NCBI GenBank assembly: GCA_902702965.1
Contig: CACRXP010000153.1
Location: forward strand, 287,700 to 351,699
DNA length: 64,000 bases
Direction: 5' to 3'
Source of the DNA: Spirometra erinaceieuropaei
Lineage: Eukaryota; Platyhelminthes; Cestoda; Diphyllobothriidea; Diphyllobothriidae
Shown here: piece by piece, positions 1 through 11,319 of the stretch
Layout: each line of letters opens with the position of its first letter
Numbering within the stretch: position 1 is the stretch's first letter
Translations under genes and position numbers: made by a program
Notes under the pieces: generated by a model
Seen by the model: the letters and a program-made list of their open reading frames with translations, nothing else
Told to the model about the DNA's origin: nothing
Databases searched by the model: none

Positions 1-1807
1 ACCCTGAGATTCACTATATAGTGGCGGTCGACGTTAATAGTCATGACAATTTTCTTACTATTTGTCACCATTAACTTAAACGTCTACAAAAGTCTTTTGT
101 GGACCCTATGCAGTTTCCCGACATGAAGATCATTTTTATTTGGGTGGTAATATTTAATTGACTTGCAGTGGTGTTTCTGTCATGTTAGAACGCTGTCCAC
201 TAAACTACTGCAAATTTGTCGGAAGTTGTCTTATTTTCCCCTCCGAACTCTTGCTTTCTTCAAAAAGATGTCATTCGGTCATATTTTATTAATCATTCTG
301 CTGTCATTCTATTCTCAAGTGAACTTGCTTGTGTGAAATACGATGAAAATTAGATTTTTACGATCCGAATTGTCGCTTCAGCGGTCGTGCATGATTTCTG
401 CTTTGTTTCATATAATATCAAATGCTGATAAGATCAAAAAAGATTTGGATTTCAATAAGCAAATTAAAAAAACTATCTATTTTTTTCCTTGGCTTGGACA
501 ACCTGGCAATCATGACAAGAGGACTGGAAATCTACCTTTTCAGACGTTGCCCTTTAGCTTGCTTGAAAAGTTTACTTCAGGCTTGAGCAAATATTTGTAC
601 CTTTGAATAGGTACATCGCAATATCCTCAGAAAAGGTGCTCATCCATTTTTGGGACGGTTGGACATGTACAATATTAGTGTCTGCTAAAGATAAACCGGA
701 AATTGCAGGCAAGGAGAACGTCTAGGGAGAATGTAGAAAGCCGTTTATTTATTTGTGTTTCTAAAATAACCGAAATTACTAAAAAACCGAAAGCAGTTAC
801 ATATACGTTATGACGCACGGGTCTAATTCAGAGAGATAGAACAGCGACATATAGATAATCCAGAGTCAAGATGTGATTTCTGGTAGACAATCATCGAATG
901 GTTACTTAATTACGCAAGCAGGCAGTGTGAGCAGTAATTAGTTCAGTCCACAGCCTTGCTCGTCAGCTGTTAGTTCCGCACGCCAACAAAGTACGTTAGG
1001 GGTGACGCAGATTGCTACTTTACCGATTCTTTATCTATTCTTTACGGAACAGATGAATTCTAACTTATCTTGATGGTTTCGTTGACTTCACTGCTTCCAG
1101 CACCCCAGGCTTAATGCTTTAACACGTAATGCCAGTGAGAATACCACCATTAAATATAACCGCGGACGCTGTTGATGTAGGACACTACAACAATAGGCGC
1201 CCGCTGGCAAAAGTCGCCACAATCCTCAAAGCCTTCATAAGAAAACAGGAAGAAAACTCAAAAGCAGGTCATATGAACCATAAGAGGGGACCCGACCTAT
1301 GTTTCATTCTGCAAAATACTTTGCTTAAGTGAGTTTTTTCTGCACCTACCTGTACATCAAAATCTCAACGGCCTATACAGGTCTCTCCGTGAAGTTCGTT
1401 TCCGGAGTACCAAAAGGAAGTAAGATTCGGGATCAGTGTCGTGAATCCGCCCCTAAGCATTTAAGATCGATTATATTCCCTGGTGTTATCTGTCATCGGG
1501 GTTTTCGTTCGTAACAAAACCTACCCGAAAATTGCTTCAGGCAAATATATCCCGCCGTGGCAGAATTGGACGAAAAACTGGAGCGACTCGTACGCGGACT
1601 AATCGGCAATTATTTGTCAAATGTCAACAACTAAATTTCTTTTCGCGAATATACTGAATAAGCTATTTTTGAGCTAAAACCATTCAGCCATTCACACGTT
1701 CATTTTTATAAAAATTAGCTAACCCGTCTACGTCCAATACACTGACTTTCCTGCCATGTTTAATGGACAACATTAAGCCAATTTACAATAGCTGATGGAA
1801 CGTGTAT
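1..1807. other. no recognisable feature
   Basis: AT-rich sequence with only short open frames (longest 87 codons) that show no domain or family resemblance. I see no repeat shared with other parts of the window. Confidence 0.5.
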
Positions 1808-2075
1808 TGAAGAAGACGGCACGATCGCCGGGACAAGAGCTTTATTAGCCTGACATTTCGGATTCCTGCTCGAATCCATCATCAGAGACATAAGCAGATA
1901 AGTGTGGCTCATACACATGCGGCTGCAGTATTTATAGGATGCAGTAGCCATGCTACCGCATACCTATGAATATTCACGGCCCCCTCCGCTTCATCAGGGT
2001 TCGTTGCCCGTGGCGAGATAGCCGATATTCGCGTCGTTAATTGTCGCAATTTCATTACGTGCGTTGGATGTTGGT
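1808..2075 (-). mobile_element. Penelope-like element 3' tail (copy 1)
   Basis: This block matches the minus-strand block at 63.59-64.0 kb closely over about 260 bases, and is related to copies at 17.0 and 31.5 kb. The 63.6 kb copy joins the tail to the end of a PLE endonuclease frame, which is why I assign the family. Only the non-coding tail and a shattered end of the coding frame remain here. It contains a hammerhead-like core. It stops at the AAG microsatellite, which is followed by a SINE. Confidence 0.6.
1847..1889 (-). ncRNA. hammerhead-ribozyme-like core in PLE tail
   Basis: Read on the minus strand: stem I 5' arm GTCT, then CTGATGA, then a helix GGATTC/GAATCC with a six-base loop, then GAAA, a two-base loop, TC, and the stem I 3' arm AGGC (pairs with GTCT, one G-U). 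One extra T sits between CTGATGA and stem II. Stem III would be a single base pair. PLEs are known to carry such minimal hammerheads. Whether this copy cleaves is not shown. Confidence 0.5.
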
Positions 2076-2106
2076 GAAGAAGAAGAAGAAGAAGAAGAAG
2101 AAGAAA
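2076..2106. repeat. GAA/AAG microsatellite
   Basis: About ten tandem GAA units end in AAAGGG. The tract lies at the junction of the PLE tail and the following SINE, so it may be the decayed tail of one of them. Confidence 0.9.
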
Positions 2107-2164
2107 GGGCCATGATCGCTTTTGGAAAAGCTGTACTGGAAATATGACTGGCATTGGCAGTACG

Positions 2165-2350
2165 TTATTACCGACTAAGACAATAGAGACTGGAATGGCC
2201 ATTTTTAGCTTATTTGCTGTTATCAGCCAGTCATATCGAATCTCGAAGTAGGGGACGCTCAAGCCCTTAACTCGTGACCTGTTAGTTAGAAGTCCGCGTC
2301 TCCAACCACGGGGCCACAAGCCCGTTGTCCTGTCGGTTTGAGGGCACATG
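2165..2350 (-). mobile_element. tRNA-derived SINE, degraded copy
   Basis: Minus-strand relative of the SINE pair at 25.4-26.0 kb. The head (near 2,310-2,350) and the tail resembling a hammerhead (near 2,190-2,235) are in the same order. The catalytic core has decayed: the equivalent of CTGATGA reads CTGATAA and GAAA reads AAAA. The stem I strands still pair as GACTGG with CCAGTC, whereas the 25.8 kb copy has CCGGTC. Confidence 0.6.
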
Positions 2351-4600
2351 TAACGCCACGATTCTTCTAGTTTTATTACATAAGTTCGGCAGTAGTCTCG
2401 GTCATTCTTCATTGGATTTGTTAAGTAGCACGATAGATTATGGCACAAAGCAGCTGAAGCATGAATACATCGTATTTTATTGTCGCTGATATATTTAAAG
2501 CCAAAAACTTATTCATAATTCTCGTCAATATAAGGGAATATTTATCGCCGCCCGAATCTCGAGTATCCCTAACGGACCGATTATATTGTGACAGCTTACC
2601 TTTTGTTATATTAAGTCGGAACGTAGTAATAGGAGTGCTCCTAAGTTTTGAAATCCAGACAACTTAAATAACGATAAATATTGGATACTGTGCTTGCTAC
2701 GACCATTGTAATTAAATGTGTAATATCGTATGTGTCTAGCGGTCCAGAATTTCTGTGATTTTACACTGATGAGTGCATCTACAGAGCCTTACCTTTTATA
2801 TTTTTGTTAGCGGTAAAATGGCTTTGGTTTGGACCTATTTTATTATCTACTATCCGATTATCAGAAAAAATTGCCTTTCAAAGTCATATTTGGCCATACC
2901 TAACCGGGACCTCCATAAAACCCTTCGCTTTACCACGTGCAAGATCTCAGGTTTCCTTGGATTCTTCAAGGCGTAAATAGCCGGTGAAAGTTATACCTCC
3001 CAAGCAGTCACGATGGAGAAATTTCGAAAACGTTTGCTGATTATGCACACCTATTGAAGGCTCTCCGTACGCACTCGTAGAGGTTGAATTACCGCACATT
3101 GTACCACGAATGCCAGTTGACATGTGCTTTCTTAACAGGATGCAGCGTAGCTGAGCTTGCAAACCGAGACGGTTTAGATGTGATCATTTTAAGAACATTT
3201 AAGTCTACCTCCTGTGGAATGCTCGTATGGGGCAATAACTGCAGCACAGCAAATGACCGCGACTCAGAACAGGACTGCTGTGTCACTAGCATAATAGCGC
3301 TTTGTAAGCTCCCACCACACTTCTGGGTTGAAGGGCGCTTAACATAGTATGAAGACTGAAGAAAAGGTAAAAAAAACTATTAACGAGAAGTTTAGTAGTG
3401 CTGTCTATTAGAAGGGATACAACTAGAAGTCAAACATCCAGGAATTTCATCGCCATCAGAGACGGACACAAAGGTATTAACATCCGGATGATTTAGAAAC
3501 TTCCTATTCAGAATTTCAGTAAAAATGTTTAAATAGTTACAGATAACTGACAATCTATTTCCAACTAGAATTGCCCTTACAGAAATAAACATGAAATATA
3601 TACTGTTTGTACCATAGTGGACAAAGGGATTTTCAGAAAGTATTTGTTCTAGGAACGTCAGATTTCTTCGTTTTTTTAAAAGTGAACAGCTAAATGATAA
3701 AACATAAAAGGTTCCGATTTTGCAGTGATCTCATCAGTTTGAAAGTCCCATACGATATATCTGACTATCCTCCGTAACTACCAGGGATTAGTACCTAATT
3801 ATTGCACATTTGGTGTATCATCGTCATAGTTGTTGAGTGACTGGTAGTCATTACTAGTAAGCGCAACTGTACATCTGTGCTAATGCATGTAAGTGGTGTG
3901 TTTAATTTTTCTTTCGATATGTCATGCCGGGATTGTATTCGCGCAGACGAATCTGGTACGAGTCCCACGCCTACGGTCGTCATCGGTCGATTGAATCCAT
4001 TCGCTAGTTTGCGTTCTTCTTTGCCCGCACTACACTTAGCGTCTTCTAAATCAGTCTTCTATTACTTCCGTTCATCCCCCAGAATCACACCCCAGTCGCA
4101 TGAAACCTTAAAAATCGACCCTATGTCCTTATTGTCCACATTTTTTGCCTGTACTCCGTTAGCGGACAAACAAATTTGCCCGTCAAGCGTTTCTCGAAAA
4201 TTTACATCTATATTTCCGTAGGTTTTTTTAAATTGCCACAAACAACCTGAAAAAAAGCCTTTAAACCTACCGCCTTATCTGGAATATACTGAATTATCAC
4301 CGTTCCAGCGATCTCGATGTGCACTTAAGCGCAAATTACACATTTATCTGTAGTTTTGTCTATGTTCAGTTGGCTCCGAACATGTGTTTGCAACTTCAGC
4401 CGCCTCTAATTTGGTTTGTGTAGAGTTTCGAAAGAAAAATCCCATAGAAATGTCTAATTTATGTGTGATCCTAATAGGTAGGAACCATACATTTTGAACG
4501 ATGTGTTTCTAAATTAATAACCCACGGAAGCGAAACATACAGAAATCTAATTTTAAAGTAAAAAGCGCGTTTGTTAAGGTCTACGGAGAAGCAGCCCATT
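2351..4600. other. no recognisable feature
   Basis: No family resemblance was found in the short frames here, including the 114-codon plus-strand frame at 3,877-4,221. A motif beginning CCTACCGCCTTATCT near 4,265 recurs near 5,604, at matching positions downstream of two decayed gene copies, and probably belongs to the duplicated unit. Confidence 0.45.
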
Positions 4601-4632
4601 GCCTATCATAGACTGTTTTACTATGCTTATAG

Positions 4633-5215
4633 TTATTGAAGACATTTGCATCAAACAAACTCCGTACCAAAAAACGATAAGACGTCTGCGGGACGAATAA
4701 TCATCAATCATAATAAAGCGGGTTTGAAGTGTTCCTAAGCGCATGTACTACTATTCGTACATGAATTACGGTGCTCAAGGAAGGCAGTCTAATCATATTT
4801 GATTGGACGCTTTCCCCTCTTCGGTAAGCAATACCGACAGCAGCCTCCAATGTAGAGTCAGACAGAATAAAGATTTGAAAGTAACCCAGCATTTGTCAGA
4901 TATCTGCAATTGCAGATTCTAAGATTACAATCATGTAGGTTGTCTAGGACTTACGCATCAGCGATAATTTAGTATATAATCAATCCATGCTTATTATCTT
5001 ATACGCTATTTTATATGCATTTTGGCACCAGGGATCTGTGTTTGTCATGCGTGCTGCAGGTAGTTTTTGGATGATGCGTCCCGAAAAAAATGTGCATTCA
5101 ACGTGTAGGCATGTTCGTGTTGAATACTTCGCGTTCAAAATGCGAATTGCATTTCGGGTAAACAAACTTCTCAAAACCTGGACGGCAAGATTGGCGTACT
5201 AATTATTCAATTACT
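4633..5215 (-). pseudogene. secreted four-cysteine family, broken copy
   Basis: Minus-strand relic of the family whose intact member lies at 32.0-33.5 kb. The exon 3 part is at about 4,633-4,890 and keeps the helix-strand core (LEAAVGIAYRR then SNMIRLPSL, matching LKATVDITYW and PNMIRLSSL of the intact copy). A C-terminal block PADVLSFF follows, then a stop, then CKCLQ and the final stop. The exon 2 part (about 4,985-5,215) keeps the ECTFFSG cysteine region but is frameshifted. No signal exon was found. A second relic follows at 6.0 kb in the same orientation, so the pair looks like a tandem duplication. Confidence 0.65.
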
Positions 5216-5954
5216 TCATACAGGATAGCATCGTCGTCAGTCCTTAGACGTTTAAGGTATTTCCGGAACTAAAGGTGTCTTCGAAATTTTTATAAACACA
5301 TATAACAAGTTCCCCTTTTTGAGTTAACAACTGTTAGTAAAATTTTATTTAAGGTGCCTTAAAGTCTATGCCATTCAGTCAGTTTACAAAATAAATATTC
5401 ACAAGGTTCTTTCTGGTGCGCCTCTTGTGGAAGGGCGAATTATGTAAATGCTATAAAACGATTATTATTAGTACTTGGAAAAAAACAGCAATCTGCTTAG
5501 TTGCCAGAAAAACATACTGGTCTGACAAGCACTGCTAGAAAATCAACATGAACCATCCCCTTTGCTTTTAAAATTGTTAAAACGTGTCTGAAAATGTATT
5601 TAGGCCTACCGCCTTATCTAGAAAACCCTAAATATGTATAATCTTATTGGCCACTTTGAACATTTGGACGTTGTTTTAACAGCTGTCAGTGGTTTTTAAT
5701 CCCCAGTCGACTCCAAATTACGGAGAGCATGGTGAATTTGTGTCCACAACCTGGCTGCCAATAATTCCGTCCGTGGTAGTTTTCGGTGGTTAGGTACCCA
5801 ATGGCAGTGCAATTCATCGGTGAAATCCCGGTACTTTGCAGTAAGTGGATCCAACTATTTTGTACTTTCTCTCTCTTACTTAAAAACGCTTGGAATCGAA
5901 ACACACAGAAGTAACATTTTCAAATTAAAAAAGCTTTATTCTAGCTTTAGCGGG

Positions 5955-6400
5955 AACCTTCCCGTGCATTCGCTGACGTGCCCATCCAACAAACCATATT
6001 TCAGAAACGAATAAAAGTCTGCGAAACGCATTCCTAATAATGCGGGTTTGATGAGTTAATAAGACCATGTGATACCACTCGTATATGAACTAAAGAGCTC
6101 AAGGGAAGACATGCAAATTTTACTTGATTAACTAGTTTTCATTCTACGGTAAGTAATATTTACAGTCACCTTCAGCATTGAGTCAGGTAGACGTAAGCAT
6201 TATATATTACAGTACACCGGAAGTAATCAAACATATAGCATTGTGGTTCCTAAGATAAAATTATAAGTATATAATTGCAGTCGAAATGTATAGATGGCCG
6301 TTTTATGAGCACTTTGCGTTTCAAAAGAAAATCGTCTTTCGGAAAAACAAACTTATCAAAACTGAGACTGTAAACGTAGAAAGGCTGTTATTTACAACGA
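5955..6400 (-). pseudogene. secreted four-cysteine family, broken copy
   Basis: Minus-strand relic in tandem with the copy at 4.6-5.2 kb; their flanks are also alike. Exon 3 (about 5,955-6,200) reads LKVTVNITYRR, then an in-frame stop, then a well-kept C-terminal block with ADFYSFLKYGLLDGH and the last conserved cysteine. That block closely resembles ADFYSLLRWGSLDVN of the 46 kb copy. Exon 2 (about 6,255-6,400) is recognisable mainly at DNA level against the 5.1 and 46.6 kb copies. There is no open frame across it. Confidence 0.6.
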
Positions 6401-8574
6401 TTTTTTACAACCTACAGATACGGCGGACAGACAATCGTTTGAAGCACTGACTGCGGTGCTTGATCGCATCACTCGAGGACTACATTGGTGCGTGTCCCTC
6501 ATCATTTAAGCCCTACTTCTTTATAGCAAGCCTGAGGTCTACGAATTCGACACGCTTAGACGGCTGCTCATAACGTATAAACGTCAGTAGTAAACAAGTT
6601 TTGTTTCTGGCAAGTTGCACTAATTTCCAAAGAATTATTGAAAAGAAGTTCGCTTTCAGCATACATTATCTGTGCCGGCTATTGTAACGGTAAGAATGGA
6701 TACTGGCTGAGTTTTTTAATATTTATGCTTAGCATTTTTCAAGGTAATAGATACAGCTAGTTGCTTTGCGGTCGGTTAAAATTTGCTAACGTAAAACGCC
6801 CATCAAAGAAACCACATTTCAAGATGTTACTTTCATAATTAAAAATGATTGCTGTCGTGTATGATTCTTCATTATATGCGCCCACTTAAAGAGCATGCGG
6901 CAGAAGGGTTGTCTTGCCCTATATTTCTTGCGATTGAACTGCTGCACACACCAGAGTCCGAACATTAGCTAACCACGATGCTTCTGCAGCCCCATCTCAA
7001 TCCCCTGTTCCTCACTTAATACCTCAGACATCAGGTCAGCACCCTTCGTGTGCATCAGCAGACACATTGCAAGTCGATGGTCAATGAGCATCTGTTATCT
7101 GGGCATCTCGGCGTCTGTAAACCTCTGGCCGAATCCATAAGGTTCGACTACTCCAGCCGATCTTAAAAAGTCATGGTTCGTAAAGGCTATTCGACATCTC
7201 AAGCAAACACCATTAGCATAATTCACGGCACGGTTCTGGTCTCCCTACACTCCAGCTCTCTAATAGTAATCAACAATTCACCCGAGTTCGTTTATTTTTA
7301 AATACGCCGACTGGGTTGAACTGTGGTGTTACGGCCAAGTTGTGAAGCAAATTACCGTTTCTTGCAGACTGAAATTGTGCTCAATGGTAGGGTAAACCTA
7401 GCATAAGAAACGAGCTTCCTATTCTACTGATAGGATGCAAGCGCATTTTATGCATGAAGTATGACGAACATATTTACGGGATGATTCTTATTTGTTTTCT
7501 TTATTTGTGTCGTGACCTGCAGAAACGGAGAATATTCCAAAAATGATAGAACACCAAAAAATTAGGACGGCTAACGCGAGCGAAATTCGCTCACGTTCTT
7601 CGATTTAGAATGCATGGCAGAACGCCCCTATAAATATCGATATTTTGCGGAAACTATGAATGATTTACTAGTTTCATTTCTAAAGTATGTGCGAAAGCTA
7701 GAATAGACGACAAGTAATGTTTCATATGTCAAAAACTTTAAGTTACCATTTGTTGGTGGTAATTTATGTGATATCAGGTAAAAGCTTCCGAGCGGCAATA
7801 AGTGTCAGCCCATTTGGACGAAAGAATATCTGTCTACGTTATTACTGCCTTTTAGGGCACCTGATCGCAGAGATCCGCTCATATGACATTTAAGAATTGC
7901 CAAAACATCTGTTTTTGTTAAAACGTAACAGTTGCGTTAGGAAATTGATTACCACAGTTAACAGAGGATATAAAATAGATTTGCAAGTCCAGCTAAATCG
8001 CTTTGTTTAATATCCGGAGATAAATTAGTTTCGGTTCAATGGAATGCTCACTCAGAAAAGCAGCCGATTATAGGAAGTTTGTCAGCATAAAAAAATGCCC
8101 GAATATATTGCAATGTCCATTTTCGCTAAGATGTATTAATATGTTGTTTGTTATGTTTTCGTAAACACAACGGCGACACAAGAAAAGAGCATTTCGTTGA
8201 ATGAAGTAGATGAGCAATCAGATTAAGCTGCGTTAAAGACGTCTAGAATTTTTCGCATCGGTTCCCGTTATCAGGTTTTATGAGAAAGGTCCCATACTGT
8301 AAGAAACTACTTTATATTGGAAAATGTAAGCAATGTCCTTTGTGACTGTCTTAAATTATCTTACAGATCTGTTAGAATTACAAATTATATAAATCAGGCA
8401 GAAAGTCCTCTGAATCAGCTCTGACACTAACAAACAAAAAGCAGTCTGGAAAGGTAACTAGCGCCGTAATAATATTTACAGCTGAAAAAGCGTAAATAAC
8501 ACCATTCAGTCCACTGCGAACGGTGAAATAATAAAAGAATAATATAGCAAAATACAAAAAGCCTGTCAAGTGTG
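6401..8574. other. no recognisable feature
   Basis: AT-rich sequence without open frames above about 63 codons, and no repeat that I could match elsewhere in the window. Confidence 0.5.
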
Positions 8575-9335
8575 ATGAAAAGCCTCCTGTTTTCTCTTTA
8601 TATAATAATGTTTGTTCGTTAACTACAAACTCAGAAAGCGTGATCGAAAAAACTTACAGAAACTGCTTGTATGAACATTTAATAGCCCTCAAAGAACTGG
8701 ATTAACAGATATAAAATATCATATTGGAGCGAGTTTAGCTACAATTGGAAATGTTTAGAGAAAAAGCCAAATCATGCTTGGTCGTCGTCCAAGTATGAGG
8801 TGTAAAATGTTGCTGTGAATACGTAATCATCTAGCTTGAACACGAAATGTTCGTCCACACAAAAGCCACGTTTTGCCGTCTAAAATAAAACGGGTTTGCT
8901 TATTATAGCGATTTCAAATTAAATATCACGTCTAGAGGAAAGATGGAATAATTCGAATTAAAGATCGTTTGTATGCGCTCCCATCCGGCAAGACGAGAAC
9001 AGCAAGGCCCAATGATGCCTTTGAGCCAAATAAGTCTCAGGGATAGGGCTAATGCTAACACTGTGTAAAGGGCGAGACGCACGGTTGAAGTAGGGTTGAG
9101 GTTGGCTAAGGGCTGGGGTCGGGATAAGTGATCTGCTAGGAATAAACAACCTTTCTGGACTTTGAAACAAAGTCACCCGTATTAAAGCGGCTGACATACC
9201 ATTCCTTGTGCCCTGCCAGGGTTCACCACCCAAATACATTTTCTAACTGGCAGAGTGAGCGTGAACAGCGATAATTTCGTTTCCTTAATGGCTTGTAAAT
9301 TACATCCTTAGCAGCATAGACCTGCTTTCTAAAGT
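8575..9335. repeat. dispersed 0.75 kb direct repeat, copy 1
   Basis: About 750 bases align in the same orientation with 61,405-62,065. The most conserved stretch is around 8,950-9,140 (for example GACGCACGGTTGAAGTAG in both). No convincing coding frame is shared, so this is probably an uncharacterised interspersed repeat or a segmental copy. Confidence 0.7.
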
Positions 9336-9690
9336 TCATTTCACCTACCTTGTTAACAGAAGAAACGCTTAGAATTATTGCAACGATATGAAAGCAGTAA
9401 ATCAGAAAGTTTTGACTCTCGACGCTACGCACAACTGAGGATAAAAAGCATTTTTAAATTTTCGACTGGGTTATTTTTTATCACAAACATAGGCCATAAA
9501 TCAAGTCCGAACTATCAGATTCGGCAAATCGCCTTTCTGTGATCATTCAAAACCTATTATATTTCCCGTTTTTATCCAACTTTGATTACTTGCGCGGGAA
9601 TAAACGCAGCTGCCCATGTTGAACATTTGACCAGGACATGGGAACGTCTGTGCTAAAACAATCTGCGAATCACTTGATTCCACTGTCCCA
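9336..9690. other. no recognisable feature; 5' flank of the LINE
   Basis: The LINE 5' end cannot be placed exactly and may reach into this stretch. Confidence 0.4.
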
Positions 9691-11319
9691 TTGGCCACTC
9701 AAGGCTCCTATAAAATCACCTCACCAATGGGGTCCGACAATTCCCCCTCGGCAGTCAAATCACCTACCGCCAAACGCGCAAGGAGTCTAATAACTTTATT
9801 GGATGTTAAATGCGAGGACGAAACCTGCACGTCATGTTTTAGACTTCTTCAGAAAATCTTGGAGATTGAGAAGGATATAAGGAACTTAAGATTTGAGATG
9901 GAGAAGCTGATGAAACTGCCTCACTATTCGCCCGAAAGGAGAAAGATGGCGATGTGGGAAGTTCAGAAGATGACCGAAAAAACGGCCAATATGACTTTAA
10001 TTGTAGTATTCGAGCCACTCAAGGGTAGGGTCTTGCCTTCTTCTCCTTTCAGGCGACAGTCCGTGCTGGCTTCGTTGGTATTCTTATCCGAACGAGTGCG
10101 TCCTTGGCGGGAACCCTGGGAATCAGAGTGAATTAAGTCCATCATCTGCAAGGGCAAGCGTGCACGGATAGAATGGATCGACGGTGGATAAAGTTTATTA
10201 AAGGGAATATAACAACAGAGGAAATTTAATCTCGTTCCGTCTTCTCCTCGTCCTCCGCTTTACGGACGGTCTCTCGACGGGCCCCCTCACACTCTTCGAC
10301 GGCGGTCACTAAAACAAAACCGTTCAGAACTTCAATCAGTCAAAATGTACAGGAAGATCATAGCAAGGGCACATTAAAACAACAGGGTCAGTACGTCCTC
10401 TACATAATAACTGTATTAGCCCCTGAAAAAAAGACAGCCCGTCTACGGACCCCATTGCAACCGAGACCATATCTCATGTGCGAGCGCAAAATAACCGAAG
10501 GGCATCTCAGAAAAACAGGAGACGTCTCAAAGCATCCCAAAAGGACCAAGTATGTCAGAGCGCCAGCAGGGGAGAGCAGAGTCCCCACAGAAGACAAGAA
10601 GATGCCTCATTGACGCATGAGGTACCTAATGACCAGGAAGCCTCGATAAACGAGGAACCCTGCGGTAGCTTTACCATGAAAACTGTCGCTGAAGGGGACA
10701 TTCATGACAACAAAAACTTTCGGGATGCCAACTGTGCGTATAAAATAAACGACAGCGCCCTATTGATCCCAATAAATGCATCATCGTAAAGGGTATGCCT
10801 GAGTCTTCTTCAGACATCCCAAAGAACAGAATAAGCCACGATATAGAATTATTCCAGCAATACCTCAAATCCCTATTACAAGAGAACGAGGACATCACCG
10901 TATTGAAAGCTTTCAGGATAGGACCCACTAAGGATTTGGAGGGCGAGTCGGGCCATCACAGACCATTAAAAATTATTCTCGAAAGTGAGGAACAAGCACT
11001 ATTACTGTTGAATAGGAAACCAGCACTGCGAAATGCCCACCCAACAATTTTTTTTCAACGGGATTTCTCACCGGCCGAACGGGAGAAATGGATGGAAGTC
11101 AAGGCCGAACTCCTCAGAAGATACGATGCCGGCGAGAAAAACCTAAGAATAATGAATGGCAAAATCGTAAATGTTCGGAGCTCATTCCTCTGGAAACAAC
11201 CAATAACACTGAGCATAATGAATAACCAGATAATAAGGAAAGAAGGCCCCTATCTGACAAACCGATCAGAGAAAACGACGGACAACACACTAACATCCAG
11301 TCCAATCAATCAGCAGTAG
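9691..11319 (+). pseudogene. LINE ORF1 (nucleic-acid-binding type), frameshifted
   Basis: Three stretches can be read in order. Codons at 9,691-10,131 (first ATG at 9,727) encode a Cys-containing segment (CEDETCTSC) followed by a charged, coiled-coil-like region (KILEIEKDIRNLRFEMEKL). A basic, Gln/Arg-rich stretch is at 10,478-10,789. A conserved block at about 10,760-11,319 contains CIIVKGMPESS and FQRDFSPAERE. The frame changes near 10,765. Bases 10,132-10,477 cannot be joined to either side and may be an insertion or a more diverged part. ORF1 products of this group package the element RNA; that role is inferred from family knowledge. Confidence 0.65.

Noticed and set aside
1909..2448. 179-codon minus-strand frame
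   Set aside because: Runs through a SINE, a microsatellite (poly-Leu) and a PLE tail; it is a chance frame across repeats.
3440..3480. possible hammerhead core near CATCGCCATCAGAGACGG
   Set aside because: Resembles the PLE tail word CATCATCAGAGAC, but CTGATGA and a paired stem II are absent.
3877..4221. 114-codon plus-strand frame
   Set aside because: Low-complexity Ser/Pro-rich translation without known motifs.
8958..9239. 93-codon minus-strand frame in the 0.75 kb repeat
   Set aside because: The frame is not conserved in the second copy at 61.7 kb.
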